NCBI RefSeq assembly: GCF_027359675.1
Contig: NZ_CP114786.1
Span: 1,926,501-1,990,500 of the forward strand
Direction: 5' to 3'
DNA length: 64,000 nt
Origin: Roseibium sp. Sym1
Lineage (GTDB): Bacteria; Pseudomonadota; Alphaproteobacteria; Rhizobiales; Stappiaceae
How positions within the stretch are numbered: the first letter of the stretch is position 1; each line of letters opens with the position of its first letter. The translations under genes and the position numbers were made by a program. This document shows, in pieces, positions 43,701-53,139 of this stretch. The notes below the pieces were generated by a model. It worked only from the letters and a program-made list of their open reading frames with translations. It was not told the origin of the DNA and ran no database searches.

Positions 43701-43911
43701 GCGCAACGGCATCCGTTCCGGCACGCTCGGCAACGCGTCCGTAGACTTCACGGGCCAGCAGGCGCAAGGGCAGGCCGATCAGGCCGGAGGGCTGGGCCAG
43801 CATGCGCTCGATGGCGAGATGGGTCTTGCCGGTGTTGGTGGGGCCAAGCACGGCCGTCACTGTGCGGGACCGGGCAGACGGCGGCAGCGGCAGGTTCTGG
43901 AGACGGGGCAT
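40771..43911 (-). CDS. SUV3-like superfamily 2 helicase
   Basis: About 1,046 residues. The helicase core has Walker A GPTNTGKTH, Walker B IDEVQ, TATDAIGMGLNL-like motif V (ATDAIGMGLNLD) and motif VI QIAGRAGR. It resembles mitochondrial SUV3 RNA helicase and its alphaproteobacterial relatives. After a middle domain of about 450 residues comes an Ala/Glu-rich stretch and a basic Arg/Gly/Lys-rich tail, likely for RNA binding. ATG 43911 (MPRLQNLP) is reported; GTG 43947 is an alternative, as relatives often begin slightly earlier, and neither has a clear ribosome site. Confidence 0.92.
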   Translation of the reverse strand: MPRLQNLPLPPSARSRTVTAVLGPTNTGKTHLAIERMLAQPSGLIGLPLRLLAREVYGRVAERAGTDAVALITGEEKIIPDKPRFWVSTVEAMPLDLDTEFVAIDEVQLAGNLDRGHVFTDRILNLRGRSETLLLGAATARPLLEKLLPGLNVVTRPRMSVLEYAGSKKVSRLPARSAIVAFSSDEVYSIAELIRRQRGGAAVVLGSLSPRTRNAQVELFQNGDVDHLVATDAIGMGLNLDVHHIAFAGNRKYDGYQYRQLTASEMGQIAGRAGRHTKDGTFGVTGRVDPLDDELIERIESHQFDSLKVLQWRNTALDFSSASALRRTLDAVPNEDGLARAPISDDITALEHLLRDSAISDMAKGEKAVELLWDVCQVPDYRKIAPANHAELLNTIYTHLMRDGAIVDDWFTRQLAFADRTDGDIDTLANRIAHIRTWTYVANRPDWLADPAHWQGETRGIEDKLSDALHERLTQRFVDRRTSVLMRRLRENAMLEAEITSSGDVLVEGQHIGNLLGFRFAPDAEAEGPDGKTVRAAAQKALTTEIESRAEKLGKSENSDFVLASDGTIRWRGEPVAKLVAGEDVLAPTVLLLADEHLTGPARETVQGRMDLWAGAQIETLLKPLVDLKNGEGLEGLARGIAFRIVEGLGILERQDAADEIRQLDQDMRAGLRKLGVRFGAYTVFVPALLKPAPSQLLAQLWALKHGSLDMNGMAELPQLSASGRTSIPVDETVDKALYKVVGFRVCGPRAVRVDILERLADLIRPLIAWKPLDAEVSPPEGAIETGGGFTVTVAMTSLLGCAGEDFSAVLKSLGYRLETREVQRPVTVKPATAEAPAAETAPEAETAADSEPEADAAEAAPAEPVVEPAGAEAGEAVTEETAAAAEPVAAETEAAPEAAATEGDAAVAAPVEPANADVNAETTPADAGTADNDNATEDEVALETVTIEIWRPGRHDRRPRGRQDQRRGDRKGQGHGPKGGQGEKRHGKGGGKGGPNRNRGQQQGGKGFDGGNRRDKPARDKPIDPNSPFAALMALKADMDNKDKK

Positions 43912-44724
43912 GAAAGGGCTAGCGATCGGCTTTCTACTGCTCGGCACCTGTAAACCGGCACCTAGATATGGTGCCGCGTGTCTAGCACAGGCAAGGATGG
44001 TGTGTCCCCATTCTTTTGGCCAAAAGGTCAGGTTTTTGCCGGGAAAAATAAGCTGTGGAGAACGACTCCGGAACAAACCGAAACCGAATCGCTGACTCTT
44101 GGAGATTCAGGATTTGTTCCCTACGACATATGGTTCACATGCGGATGAGAGCCACGAAATCGTGAATCTGGTCAACGGTTTGAGTCGTGCCGGGCGAAAC
44201 GTGCCGATTGTCGTCGAATCACTGTCAATAGATAATTTTCGGTAAACGGTGCTGCCGCTCCGGTTCCGTGGTCCGTTTACCCGGGCACACAGCGTGAACG
44301 AATCCCGGACGAATCGCGGATTCAGGAATGTTGCGGCTTTGTTCCAACAAGATGTAGTAGGGTCGCCCGGCTCTGGCCCATAGCCCGGGCCGGCAGGACC
44401 GGTCCCGCCGGAAAGGGAAGCTGAAATGGACCGGGGCAGATGTGCCAAAACGGGGCGGCGCTGCCGCCGGGTGGAGATTTTTTGTCGTTCGGCGTGCCGT
44501 TTCCGGGAAAATGCTGCGCCGCAAATTTATCTGAAAGCGACGCCAGGCTTGGGCTTCAGCCAATTTAGCCTTCGTTTTCCTACAGTTATCAGCGCAGGCG
44601 CAAAAATATTTTCCAAGTTAAAAAAAGGACATGGTTTCTGCCCCTTTTCAAGAGCGTCCGACCAAAGTAGAAATCTTGCCGAAACAGCAAATGTGTTTTG
44701 CCGAAAATTAGGGGGAGTGGGCGT
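43912..44724. other. divergent control region between the helicase and pyc
   Basis: About 800 bases without a supported gene; small frames on both strands look like chance. It must hold promoters for both flanking genes. An A/T-rich stretch lies at 44,590-44,640. Confidence 0.5.
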
Positions 44725-47700
44725 TTGGCGATAACAAAAATTCTCGTTGCGAACCGATCCGAAATCGCGATCCGGGTGTTCCGGGCAGCCAATGAGCTTG
44801 GACTGAAGACCGTTGCGATCTACGCGGAACAGGACAAGCTGGCGCTGCACCGCTTCAAGGCGGATGAAGCCTACCAGGTCGGCAAGGGGCTGGGCCCGAT
44901 CGAGGCCTATCTGTCCATCGACGAGATCATTCGTGTTGCCAAACATTCCGGTGCAGACGCCATCCATCCGGGGTACGGCCTGCTGTCGGAAAGTCCCGAA
45001 TTCGTCGATGCCTGCGAGGCGGCCGGCATTACGTTCATCGGGCCGAAGTCCGACACGATGCGCCGGCTCGGCAACAAGGTGGCGGCGCGCAACCTGGCGA
45101 TCGAGGCCGGCGTGCCGGTCATGCCGGCAACCGATCCGCTGCCCGACGACATCAACGAGATCAAGACCCAGGCGTCGAAAATCGGCTATCCGGTGATGCT
45201 GAAGGCGTCCTGGGGCGGCGGTGGCCGCGGCATGCGCGTCATTCCGGACGAGGCAACCCTGGAAAAGGAAGTTCTGGCTGCCAAGCGCGAAGCCAAGGCC
45301 GCCTTCGGCAAGGACGAGATCTACCTGGAGAAACTGGTCCAGCGTGCCCGGCACGTGGAAGTGCAGATCCTCGGCGACGGCGAGAATGTCGTCCACCTTT
45401 TCGAGCGCGACTGCTCCATCCAGCGCCGCCATCAGAAAGTCGTCGAGCGCGCGCCGGCACCCTATCTCGACGAAGCCAAGCGGGCGGAACTTTGCCAATA
45501 CGGTATCCAGATCGGCCAGGCGGTGAATTACCGCGGAGCCGGTACGGTCGAGTTCCTGATGGATGCCGATACCGGCGCGGTCTACTTCATCGAGGTCAAT
45601 CCGCGGGTCCAGGTGGAACACACGGTGACGGAGGAAGTCACCGGCATCGATATCGTGCAGGCGCAGATCAAGATCTGCGAAGGCGCCAAGATCGGCACTT
45701 ATGAAAGCGGTGTTCCGGAGCAGGCTAAAATCCGTCTCAACGGTCACGCGCTGCAGTGCCGGATCACCACGGAGGACCCGGAACAGAATTTCATTCCGGA
45801 CTACGGTCGCATCACCGCCTATCGCGGCGCGACGGGCTTCGGCATCCGCCTGGATGGCGGCACGGCCTATTCCGGTGCCGTCATCACCCGCTTCTACGAT
45901 CCGCTCCTGGAAAAGGTGACCGCCTGGGCACCGACGGCGGAAGATGCGCGCAAGCGCATGGACCGCGCCTTGCGCGAATTCCGGATCCGCGGTGTCGCCA
46001 CCAACCTGGTGTTCCTGGAGAACATCATCGGGCACGAGGACTTCAAGTCCTGCAACTACACGACCCGCTTCATCGACGAGACGCCGGCGCTGTTCGAACA
46101 GACCCGCCGCAAGGACCGGGCGACCAAACTGCTGACCTATATTGCCGACGTTTCGGTGAACGGCCATCCGGAGACCAAGACACGCGCCCGCCCGCAAAAG
46201 GATGTGGCCGCGCCGGTCATTCCGGATTTCGGCGACGGCAAGCCGGCCGGCACCCGTCAGCTGCTCGACCAGCTCGGCCCGAAGGGCTTCGCCGACTGGA
46301 TGAAGGCGGAAAAACGCGCGCTGGTAACCGACACGACCATGCGCGATGCCCACCAGTCGCTGCTGGCGACCCGCATGCGCAGCCACGACATCGTCAGCAT
46401 CGCCGATGCCTATGCCGCCGGCCTGCCGAGCCTGTTCTCGCTGGAATGCTGGGGCGGCGCGACCTTCGATGTCGCCATGCGTTTCCTGACGGAAAGCCCC
46501 TGGGAACGCCTGCATCACATCCGTGAAAAGGCGCCGAACATTCTCCTGCAGATGCTGCTGCGCGGCTCCAACGGTGTCGGCTACACCAACTATCCCGACA
46601 ATGTGGTCAAGTATTTCGTCGCCCAGGCGGCGGAGAACGGCATCGATCTCTTCCGTGTGTTCGACTGCCTCAACTGGGTGGAGAACATGCGCGTCTCCAT
46701 GGACGCGGTCCAGGAAGCGGGCAAGCTCTGCGAGGGCGTGCTCTGCTATACCGGCGACATGCTGGACAGCGCCCGGCCGAAATACGACCTGAAATACTAT
46801 GTCGGCCTTGCCAGGGAACTGGAAGCTGCCGGTGCGCATATTCTGGGCCTCAAGGACATGGCCGGCCTGTTGAAGCCGGAAGCGGCCCGCGTCCTGATCC
46901 GGACGTTGAAACAGGAAGTCGATCTGCCGATCCACTTCCATACCCATGACACCTCCGGCATCGCGGCGGCGACCGTCCTGGCGGCGGTCGAAGCGGGCGC
47001 GGACGCGGTCGATGCGGCGATGGACGCGCTGTCCGGCCTGACCTCGCAGCCCTGCCTCGGCTCCATCGTCGAAGCCCTGCGCGGCAGTGAGCGCGACACC
47101 GGGCTCGACGCCAGGACGATCCGCCAGATTTCCTTCTATTGGGAAGCGGTCCGGGCCCAGTACAGGGCCTTCGAGAGCGACCTGCGCTTCGGCGCGTCGG
47201 AGGTCTATCTGCACGAAATGCCGGGTGGCCAGTTCACCAACCTGAAGGAACAGGCGCGCTCGCTCGGTCTGGAAACCCGCTGGCACGAGGTTGCCCAGGC
47301 CTATGCCGACGCCAACCGGATGTTCGGCGACATCGTCAAGGTGACGCCGTCCTCCAAGGTGGTCGGCGACATGGCGCTGATGATGGTCAGCCAGGGTTTG
47401 ACCGTCCAGGACGTCGAGGATCCGGCCAAGGACGTCGCCTTCCCCGACAGCGTCGTCAAGATGCTGCATGGCGATCTCGGTCAATCCCCGGGTGGCTGGC
47501 CCGAAGCGCTGCAGAAGAAGGTGCTGAAGGGCGAAACGCCGATCACGGTCCGTCCGGGCTCCCTGCTGGAACAGGCCGACCTGGACGCGGAGCGCAAGAC
47601 GGCGGAGGAAAAGACCGGCCACGACATCAGCGATACGGAGCTCGCTTCCTACCTGATGTATCCGAAGGTCTTCACCGACTTCGACAAGGCCCAGCAGCAA

Positions 47701-48165
47701 TATGGTCCGACCTCGGTCCTGCCGACCCCGGTCTATTTTTATGGCCTGGAAGCCGGCGACGAGATCTTCGTTGAACTCGAGCCCGGCAAGACCCTCGTGG
47801 TGCGCTGCCAGGCGATCGGCGAAACCGACGAGAAGGGCGAGAAGAAGGTGTTCTTCGAACTCAACGGCCAGCCGCGCAGCGTCAAGGTGCCCGACCGGGC
47901 CCATGGCGCGACCGGGGCCGCGGCGATGCGCAAGGCCGAGGACGGCAATGCCGCCCATGTCGGCGCGCCGATGCCCGGCGTGATCTCCACGGTCGCCATC
48001 GCCACCGGCCAGGAAGTCAAGGCGGGCGACGTGCTGGTCTCGATCGAAGCCATGAAGATGGAAACCGCACTTCATGCCGAGCGCGACGGCACGGTCAAGG
48101 AAGTGCTGGTGTCACCAGGCTCCCAGATCGATGCCAAGGACCTGCTGGTCGTTTTCGAAAGCTAA
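44725..48165 (+). CDS. pyc: pyruvate carboxylase
   Basis: 1,146-residue biotin enzyme that makes oxaloacetate from pyruvate and bicarbonate to refill the citrate cycle. Domains in order: biotin carboxylase (ANRSEIAIRVFRA, WGGGGRGMRV, FIEVNPRVQVEH), carboxyltransferase (TDTTMRDAHQSLLATRMR, LFRVFDCLNWVENM, HFHTHDTSG), and biotinyl domain with the biotin lysine in EAMKMETA. TTG 44725 is chosen because GGGGGAG lies 7 bases before it; an earlier TTG at 44698 has none. Confidence 0.96.
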   Translation: MAITKILVANRSEIAIRVFRAANELGLKTVAIYAEQDKLALHRFKADEAYQVGKGLGPIEAYLSIDEIIRVAKHSGADAIHPGYGLLSESPEFVDACEAAGITFIGPKSDTMRRLGNKVAARNLAIEAGVPVMPATDPLPDDINEIKTQASKIGYPVMLKASWGGGGRGMRVIPDEATLEKEVLAAKREAKAAFGKDEIYLEKLVQRARHVEVQILGDGENVVHLFERDCSIQRRHQKVVERAPAPYLDEAKRAELCQYGIQIGQAVNYRGAGTVEFLMDADTGAVYFIEVNPRVQVEHTVTEEVTGIDIVQAQIKICEGAKIGTYESGVPEQAKIRLNGHALQCRITTEDPEQNFIPDYGRITAYRGATGFGIRLDGGTAYSGAVITRFYDPLLEKVTAWAPTAEDARKRMDRALREFRIRGVATNLVFLENIIGHEDFKSCNYTTRFIDETPALFEQTRRKDRATKLLTYIADVSVNGHPETKTRARPQKDVAAPVIPDFGDGKPAGTRQLLDQLGPKGFADWMKAEKRALVTDTTMRDAHQSLLATRMRSHDIVSIADAYAAGLPSLFSLECWGGATFDVAMRFLTESPWERLHHIREKAPNILLQMLLRGSNGVGYTNYPDNVVKYFVAQAAENGIDLFRVFDCLNWVENMRVSMDAVQEAGKLCEGVLCYTGDMLDSARPKYDLKYYVGLARELEAAGAHILGLKDMAGLLKPEAARVLIRTLKQEVDLPIHFHTHDTSGIAAATVLAAVEAGADAVDAAMDALSGLTSQPCLGSIVEALRGSERDTGLDARTIRQISFYWEAVRAQYRAFESDLRFGASEVYLHEMPGGQFTNLKEQARSLGLETRWHEVAQAYADANRMFGDIVKVTPSSKVVGDMALMMVSQGLTVQDVEDPAKDVAFPDSVVKMLHGDLGQSPGGWPEALQKKVLKGETPITVRPGSLLEQADLDAERKTAEEKTGHDISDTELASYLMYPKVFTDFDKAQQQYGPTSVLPTPVYFYGLEAGDEIFVELEPGKTLVVRCQAIGETDEKGEKKVFFELNGQPRSVKVPDRAHGATGAAAMRKAEDGNAAHVGAPMPGVISTVAIATGQEVKAGDVLVSIEAMKMETALHAERDGTVKEVLVSPGSQIDAKDLLVVFES

Positions 48166-48211
48166 GCGGATAGGCTGCCCGGGGTGTTGCCTGGGCGGCC
48201 TCATCCCTTGA

Positions 48212-48328
48212 TGTCATTCCGGGCGGAGCGCAGCGCAGATCCGGAACCCAGGACTCCCGGGCGGAATTTCTGGAATGCTTATCGTGACTTATGACGTCTC
48301 CCTGGCCTCGCGTTCGCGGGGATGACAA
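48212..48328. repeat. second intergenic palindromic element
   Basis: It begins TGTCATTCCGGGCGGAGCG and ends CGTTCGCGGGGATGACAA, partly complementary, with inner sequence of the usual dispersed type. It resembles the element at 37,389 at its ends, though less regular. Confidence 0.55.
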
Positions 48329-48366
48329 CGGCAAGAGACAGCGTTCGCCACATATTCCACCTCATC

Positions 48367-50106
48367 TTAAGCCAGACCTGCCCTGATCAGGCCGTCCGTG
48401 AGATGGTCCAGGTCTTCCCGCTGGCCAAAGTGCATGGTTTCCAGAAAGCTTTCACGCGTGAAGTCGGGGCTGGTTTCCCGGACACGGTCTGCATATCTCG
48501 ACGCGTTGACTTCGTCGCCTTCCATGGCGTGGCAGGCCGCGAGATAGGCCAGTTGCAAGGTCTCGAGTGTCGGCAGATGGCTGAAGGCTTCGATCGCCTC
48601 GTTATACTGGCGGGCCGTGTGATGTGCGCGGCCCAGATGGCTCCAGAAACGTGGAGGGTGATGCGGGTTTAGGCGCATCGCTTTCCGGATCCACTCGATG
48701 CCCGTCTCAGGGTTGCCGAGCCAGGTGTGCACCTCCCCCATCTGAACCACCGAGAGGTCGTAATTCGGATTGAGTTCCAGCGATCTTTCCTGATGACGCA
48801 AGGCCCTGGGCAAGTCGTTTTGAAGGATATAGAGGGCCGCCAGAAGACGGTGGACGTCGGCATCGTTGTCGTCCAGCGACGCTGCCTTCAGAATGGACGC
48901 CTGGGCAAGGTCCAGCGTTTCTTCAAGGTTGTCGCACCAGCCATATCCCCAGGCCTGACCGTAGATGCAGCCGCGCCAGGCATGGGCGTGCGCATATCCC
49001 GGGTCGAGCGCCACGGCGCGGGCGATCATCTGCTGCGCTTCCAGGTTGGTTTCCCGGGTGCTTTGATGGTGCAGCACCTTGGCAACGAGAACGCATTCGT
49101 AGGCCGCCAGGCTTGCCGGTTTCTGCCGGGCCAGACGGCTTTGTTGCGACTCCTCGATCCGCCCCGGCAGCGTGGCGACAATGGACGACGTGATCTCGTC
49201 CTGAATGGCGAAGATGTCGTCCATGTCCCGGTCGTATCTCTCCGCCCAGACATGCGCATCGCTCTGCGCCTCGATCAACTGCGCCGTGATCCGCAACCTG
49301 TTGCCCGCCTTGCGGACGCTGCCCTCGACAACATAGGCCGCGCCCAGTTGCGCCGCGACATCGCGCAGATTGACCGACTGGCCCTTGTACACAAAGGTGG
49401 AGTTTCTGGAGATTACGAAGAGTTCGTGCCGACGCGCCAGTTCGGTAAGGATGTCTTCCGTCAGCCCGTCGACAAAAAACTCCTGATCGGGATCGCCGCT
49501 CATGTTGGCAAAGGGCAGAACGGCGATGGAGGGCTTGATGACGGCGACCGGTTCTTCCGATCGCGGTTTCACCGGCTCGGACGCCGTCGCGGCGGGCAAC
49601 ACGGCCTGGTACACACGCACCGGCCTGCTGAGGTTTTTCAGGATCTTTTCGCCGAGTTCCACGAATTCGACATCTACCCGGCCTTGAACCTGCTCGTAAA
49701 CAGCGGACGACACATTCACTTCGCCGGCTTCGGCCAGTTGCTCGAGCCGGGCGGCAATGTTGACGCCGTCGCCGTAGATATCGCCTTCGTCAAAGATGAT
49801 ATCGCCCAGGTTGACGCCGACGCGAAACTGGATGCGCCGGTCGGTGGCGACGTCCGAATTGCGCAGTTTCATGCGGCGCTGGACCTCAACGGCACACAGG
49901 ACAGCGTCGACGACGCTCGGGAATTCCACAAGCATGCCGTCGCCCGTGGTCTTGATAATCGTTCCGCGATTTTTCGTGATCGCCGGGTCGATCAACTCGG
50001 CTCGGTGGGTACGCAACCGTTCAAGCGTGCTTCGCTCGTCCGCTTCCATAAGGCGGCTGTAGCCGACCATATCGGCTGCCAGGACTGCCGCCAGTCTTTG
50101 TTCCAT
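48367..50106 (-). CDS. class III adenylate/guanylate cyclase with TolB-like and TPR domains
   Basis: 579 residues. The cyclase domain is N-terminal, with metal-binding Asp12 (AADMVGYS) and Asp56 (TTGDGMLVEF). A domain beginning PSIAVLPFANMSGDPDQEFF follows, then several TPR repeats to the C-terminus. This architecture is frequent and multi-copy in Rhizobiales. No membrane segment is seen. ATG 50106 follows AGAGGTG; the longer frame to 50328 is not conserved. Confidence 0.9.
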   Translation of the reverse strand: MEQRLAAVLAADMVGYSRLMEADERSTLERLRTHRAELIDPAITKNRGTIIKTTGDGMLVEFPSVVDAVLCAVEVQRRMKLRNSDVATDRRIQFRVGVNLGDIIFDEGDIYGDGVNIAARLEQLAEAGEVNVSSAVYEQVQGRVDVEFVELGEKILKNLSRPVRVYQAVLPAATASEPVKPRSEEPVAVIKPSIAVLPFANMSGDPDQEFFVDGLTEDILTELARRHELFVISRNSTFVYKGQSVNLRDVAAQLGAAYVVEGSVRKAGNRLRITAQLIEAQSDAHVWAERYDRDMDDIFAIQDEITSSIVATLPGRIEESQQSRLARQKPASLAAYECVLVAKVLHHQSTRETNLEAQQMIARAVALDPGYAHAHAWRGCIYGQAWGYGWCDNLEETLDLAQASILKAASLDDNDADVHRLLAALYILQNDLPRALRHQERSLELNPNYDLSVVQMGEVHTWLGNPETGIEWIRKAMRLNPHHPPRFWSHLGRAHHTARQYNEAIEAFSHLPTLETLQLAYLAACHAMEGDEVNASRYADRVRETSPDFTRESFLETMHFGQREDLDHLTDGLIRAGLA

Positions 50107-50161
50107 CGCAGCACCTCTGCGGAAGAATACACCGCTGAAACGCTGAAATCTATTGGCACGA

Positions 50162-50917
50162 TTACTCGGCTGCCCGCAGGTGATCGTGCTGTACAGGTCG
50201 CGCGGCGGTGCCGATCCACAGGTCCAGGAAGCTGTCGAGCCATTTGCGCACCGAAGGGTCATAGACGAACCGTCCGGCAAAATGGTCGCGGCGCTGCTGG
50301 GCGCCGGGAAGCTCCATGCGCGGCGCACCCTTGGTGGTCCAGCGGACCATCATCTGGTGGGTGAGCTCGGGATGGAACTGGATGCCATAGGCAGCCGGGC
50401 CGACCCGGATCGCCTGGTTGGCATAGGTCGGGCTTGTCGCCAGCAGGTCAGCCCCCGACGGCAGGTCGAAACCTTCCCGGTGCCATTGATAGACCTTCTG
50501 CGGCCAGTCCATCAGGGCCTTGCCCGCTTCGGTCGGGCGCAAGGGGTAATAGCCGATCTCGACCAGGCTGTCGTGGTGGCCGGTGACCGCGCCGCCCATC
50601 TGCTTGACCAGCATCTGGGCACCCAGGCAAATGCCGAGGAAGGGTTTGCGTTCCGCCAGCGGAACACCGATCCAGTCGATTTCCTTGTGAACGAACGCTT
50701 CCGGGTCGTTGGCGCTCATGGGGCCGCCGAAAATGACCGCGCCGGCATGTCCGTTCATTGTTTCGGGCAAAGAGTCCCCGAAGCGCGGCTTGCGGATATC
50801 GAGCGCGAAACCGCGCTTTACCAGTTCCTGCCCCACCCGTCCGGGCGAGGAATGCTCCTGGTGCAGGATAACCAGGATCTTGGGGCGGTTTTTGACAGGA
50901 TCAGGCTGGAAAAGCAT
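50162..50917 (-). CDS. class I glutamine amidotransferase (GMP synthase-like)
   Basis: 251-residue stand-alone glutaminase-type domain. The nucleophile is in GICLGAQML and the His-Glu pair in GIQFHPEL. The oxyanion segment is GGPMSAND. Stand-alone members include enzymes acting on glutamate conjugates; the substrate here is unknown. ATG 50917 gives MLFQPDPVKNRPKIL; in-frame starts upstream are possible. Confidence 0.88.
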   Translation of the reverse strand: MLFQPDPVKNRPKILVILHQEHSSPGRVGQELVKRGFALDIRKPRFGDSLPETMNGHAGAVIFGGPMSANDPEAFVHKEIDWIGVPLAERKPFLGICLGAQMLVKQMGGAVTGHHDSLVEIGYYPLRPTEAGKALMDWPQKVYQWHREGFDLPSGADLLATSPTYANQAIRVGPAAYGIQFHPELTHQMMVRWTTKGAPRMELPGAQQRRDHFAGRFVYDPSVRKWLDSFLDLWIGTAARPVQHDHLRAAE

Positions 50918-51010
50918 GGGCTTAATATGAGGGAGGTTGCTTCGAAAATCGAGTCCCGCCGCCCTGTTTCCCTGCATAAATAGCCGACGGCGTGCCGCGC
51001 AGGCGGGCAA

Positions 51011-51490
51011 TCAGTCCAGCTCACCCTCTTCCGGCGCGGTCTGGGCGACCTTGTGGCGGAGGGTCATCCGGTCACGGGTCGACACGCCGAGCAATTCGGC
51101 AACCCGCCAGATCGTGTTGTCCTCGAATTCGTGGACATGACCGTCCGCATAGACGATTTCCCACATCATTTCGACGATGGCCAGGCGCTCGGTCTCGTCG
51201 GTGGTGCGCTTGAGCACCGAGGTGAAACCATAAAGATCGACGGCTTCCTCGTCGCGTTGCTTGGCCGCGGCGATCAGCTCGGTGGTTTCCTTGTCGGTCA
51301 GCTCATAGTGTTTCTGCAGGATCTCGCGCAGCTTCACGCTTTCGCTTTGTTCGATGACACCATCAATGTCGATCAGGTGGAACAACAGGGCCGCGGCGGC
51401 AAGACGCTTGTCGTCCTCTGCGAAGGTCTTTTCTCCACTGTCACCGAAGGTCAGTTCCCGAACAAAGCTTTTCAGCGCGTTGAGCATCAT
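51011..51490 (-). CDS. TerB-like tellurite-resistance family protein
   Basis: 159-residue all-helical protein of the COG4103/TerB group. FHLIDIDGVIEQSE and WEIVYADGHVHEFED are the two metal-coordinating type motifs of the family. The role in bacteria without the ter operon is unknown. It is upstream of, and in the same direction as, the amidotransferase gene with 93 bases between. Confidence 0.85.
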   Translation of the reverse strand: MMLNALKSFVRELTFGDSGEKTFAEDDKRLAAAALLFHLIDIDGVIEQSESVKLREILQKHYELTDKETTELIAAAKQRDEEAVDLYGFTSVLKRTTDETERLAIVEMMWEIVYADGHVHEFEDNTIWRVAELLGVSTRDRMTLRHKVAQTAPEEGELD

Positions 51491-51623
51491 TACCGTTCCC
51501 GTTTCCCGGCCACCGATCCGGCCAGTTGTTATTGCTATCTCATTCTGTCTTTAGCATCAAAGAGTTGATGCCGGCTTTAAGATTTTGAGATGGTGTTAAA
51601 ATCCGGCATCTAACAGTCAACTT

Positions 51624-51640
51624 TTTGGAATCGTTCTAAA
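51624..51640. promoter_or_regulatory. iron control element (Irr-box-like)
   Basis: TTTGGAA-TCG-TTCTAAA is close to the ICE/Irr-box pattern TTTAGAA-N3-TTCTAAA; the arms match at 6 of 7 positions. It lies 155 bases before the imelysin gene. The rest of the 51,491-51,794 gap is A/T-rich, with TTGA-T6-TCAA at 51644-51657 and no gene. Confidence 0.65.
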
Positions 51641-51794
51641 CTATTGATTTTTTTCAATTAAAAACTTGACTTTCAACCTCATGAAATGGTTTTACCGACT
51701 CGCTTTCGGCACATTTGCTGCCGCTCGAATTTCAGAAAACAGGCATGACGGCCACGATCGGCACGTGCCGCCCCTCGGTTAAGGGAACGAAGCC

Positions 51795-53057
51795 ATGAAC
51801 TCAGTCAGACTCGGCCTTCTGGCCGCCACCGCCCTTTTTGTCACGCCAGTCCTGGCCGCTGCCCCGGCGGATGTGGTCACGACCTATGGTGACATCGCAC
51901 AGGCAAAATACGCGGATTCCCTTGAAACGGCCAAGACACTGCAGGCGGCAGTCGACAAGCTCGTTGCCGAGCCGACCGAAGCCAACCTGGCTGCCGCGCG
52001 GGCGGCCTGGATCGCGGCGCGCAATCCCTACCAGCAAACCGAAGCCTACCGCTTTGGCAATGCCATCGTCGATGACTGGGAAGGCAAGGTAAATGCCTGG
52101 CCGCTGGACGAAGGCCTGATCGACTATGTCGACGTGTCCTACGGTGAAGAGTCCGAGGAAAATGACTTCTACGTCGCCAATGTCATTGCCAATCCGACCC
52201 TGAAGGTCGGCGGCGAAACCATCGATGCCACCGAGATCACCGCTGAACTGCTCGCCGATACGCTGCAGGAGGCCGGTGAAGTCGAGGCCAATGTCGCGAC
52301 CGGCTACCACGCCATCGAATTCCTGCTGTGGGGCCAGGACCTCAACGGCACCGATGCCGGAGCAGGCAATCGTCCGGCCAGCGATTTCGACCCGGCCAAT
52401 TGCACCGGCGGCAATTGCGAGCGCCGTATCCAGTACCTTCGGGCGGCGACCGACCTGCTGATCTCCGATCTTGAGGAAATGGCTGCAGCCTGGGCTCCGG
52501 GCGGCGCGGCGCGCGAGGAGCTGTCCGGCAAGGGCGAGGCCGGCGGGCTTGCCACGATCCTGACCGGCATGGGCTCGCTCTCCTATGGCGAACTGGCCGG
52601 TGAGCGCATGAAGCTCGGCCTGATGCTGCACGACCCGGAAGAAGAGCATGACTGCTTCTCCGACAACACGCACATGTCGCATTACAACGACGTCGTCGGC
52701 ATCCGGAACGTCTATTTCGGTGAATACAAGAGCCCGCTCGGCAACGATGTCTCCGGTGCCTCTCTCGCCGACATGGTCGCGGAAAAGGATCCGGCGCTTG
52801 CCGAGGAGATGAAGGCCAAGCTCGATGCCACCCTGGCGGCATTCGAGGCGATGAAGGCGCGTGCCGAAGCCGGCGAAGCCTATGACCAGATGCTTGGCGA
52901 AGACAATGAAGAAGGCAACGCGGTCGTCCAGGCTGCCGTCGATGCTCTTGTCGACCAGACCGCGTCGATCGAACGCGTTGTGAAAGCGCTCGAGCTGGAC
53001 GAGATTGCCTTCGAAGGTTCCGACAGCCTCGACAATCCGGGCTCTGTCTTCGAATAA
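51795..53057 (+). CDS. imelysin-family iron-regulated protein (COG3487, IrpA-like)
   Basis: 420-residue periplasmic protein with signal peptide MNSVRLGLLAATALFVTPVLA. The GxHxxE motif is GYHAIE. Members are thought to bind iron or haem at the cell surface or in the periplasm and are induced by iron limitation. First gene of a four-gene operon with the standard order COG3487-3488-3489-3490. Confidence 0.92.
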   Translation: MNSVRLGLLAATALFVTPVLAAAPADVVTTYGDIAQAKYADSLETAKTLQAAVDKLVAEPTEANLAAARAAWIAARNPYQQTEAYRFGNAIVDDWEGKVNAWPLDEGLIDYVDVSYGEESEENDFYVANVIANPTLKVGGETIDATEITAELLADTLQEAGEVEANVATGYHAIEFLLWGQDLNGTDAGAGNRPASDFDPANCTGGNCERRIQYLRAATDLLISDLEEMAAAWAPGGAAREELSGKGEAGGLATILTGMGSLSYGELAGERMKLGLMLHDPEEEHDCFSDNTHMSHYNDVVGIRNVYFGEYKSPLGNDVSGASLADMVAEKDPALAEEMKAKLDATLAAFEAMKARAEAGEAYDQMLGEDNEEGNAVVQAAVDALVDQTASIERVVKALELDEIAFEGSDSLDNPGSVFE

Positions 53058-53139
53058 GACGATTTTCCTGTGGGCGGTTCAGGCCGCCCGCCGGTTTGCC
53101 GCGAATTGGGGCTCGCGGAACATTGCAGGGATGCGAGGA

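Noticed and set aside
44527..48075. 1,182-codon open frame on the minus strand
   Set aside because: It is the antisense of pyruvate carboxylase, which is unmistakable on the plus strand; long antisense frames are common at high G+C.
51644..51657. TTGA-T6-TCAA as a RirA site
   Set aside because: The RirA pattern needs TGA-N9-TCA; here the spacing is six.
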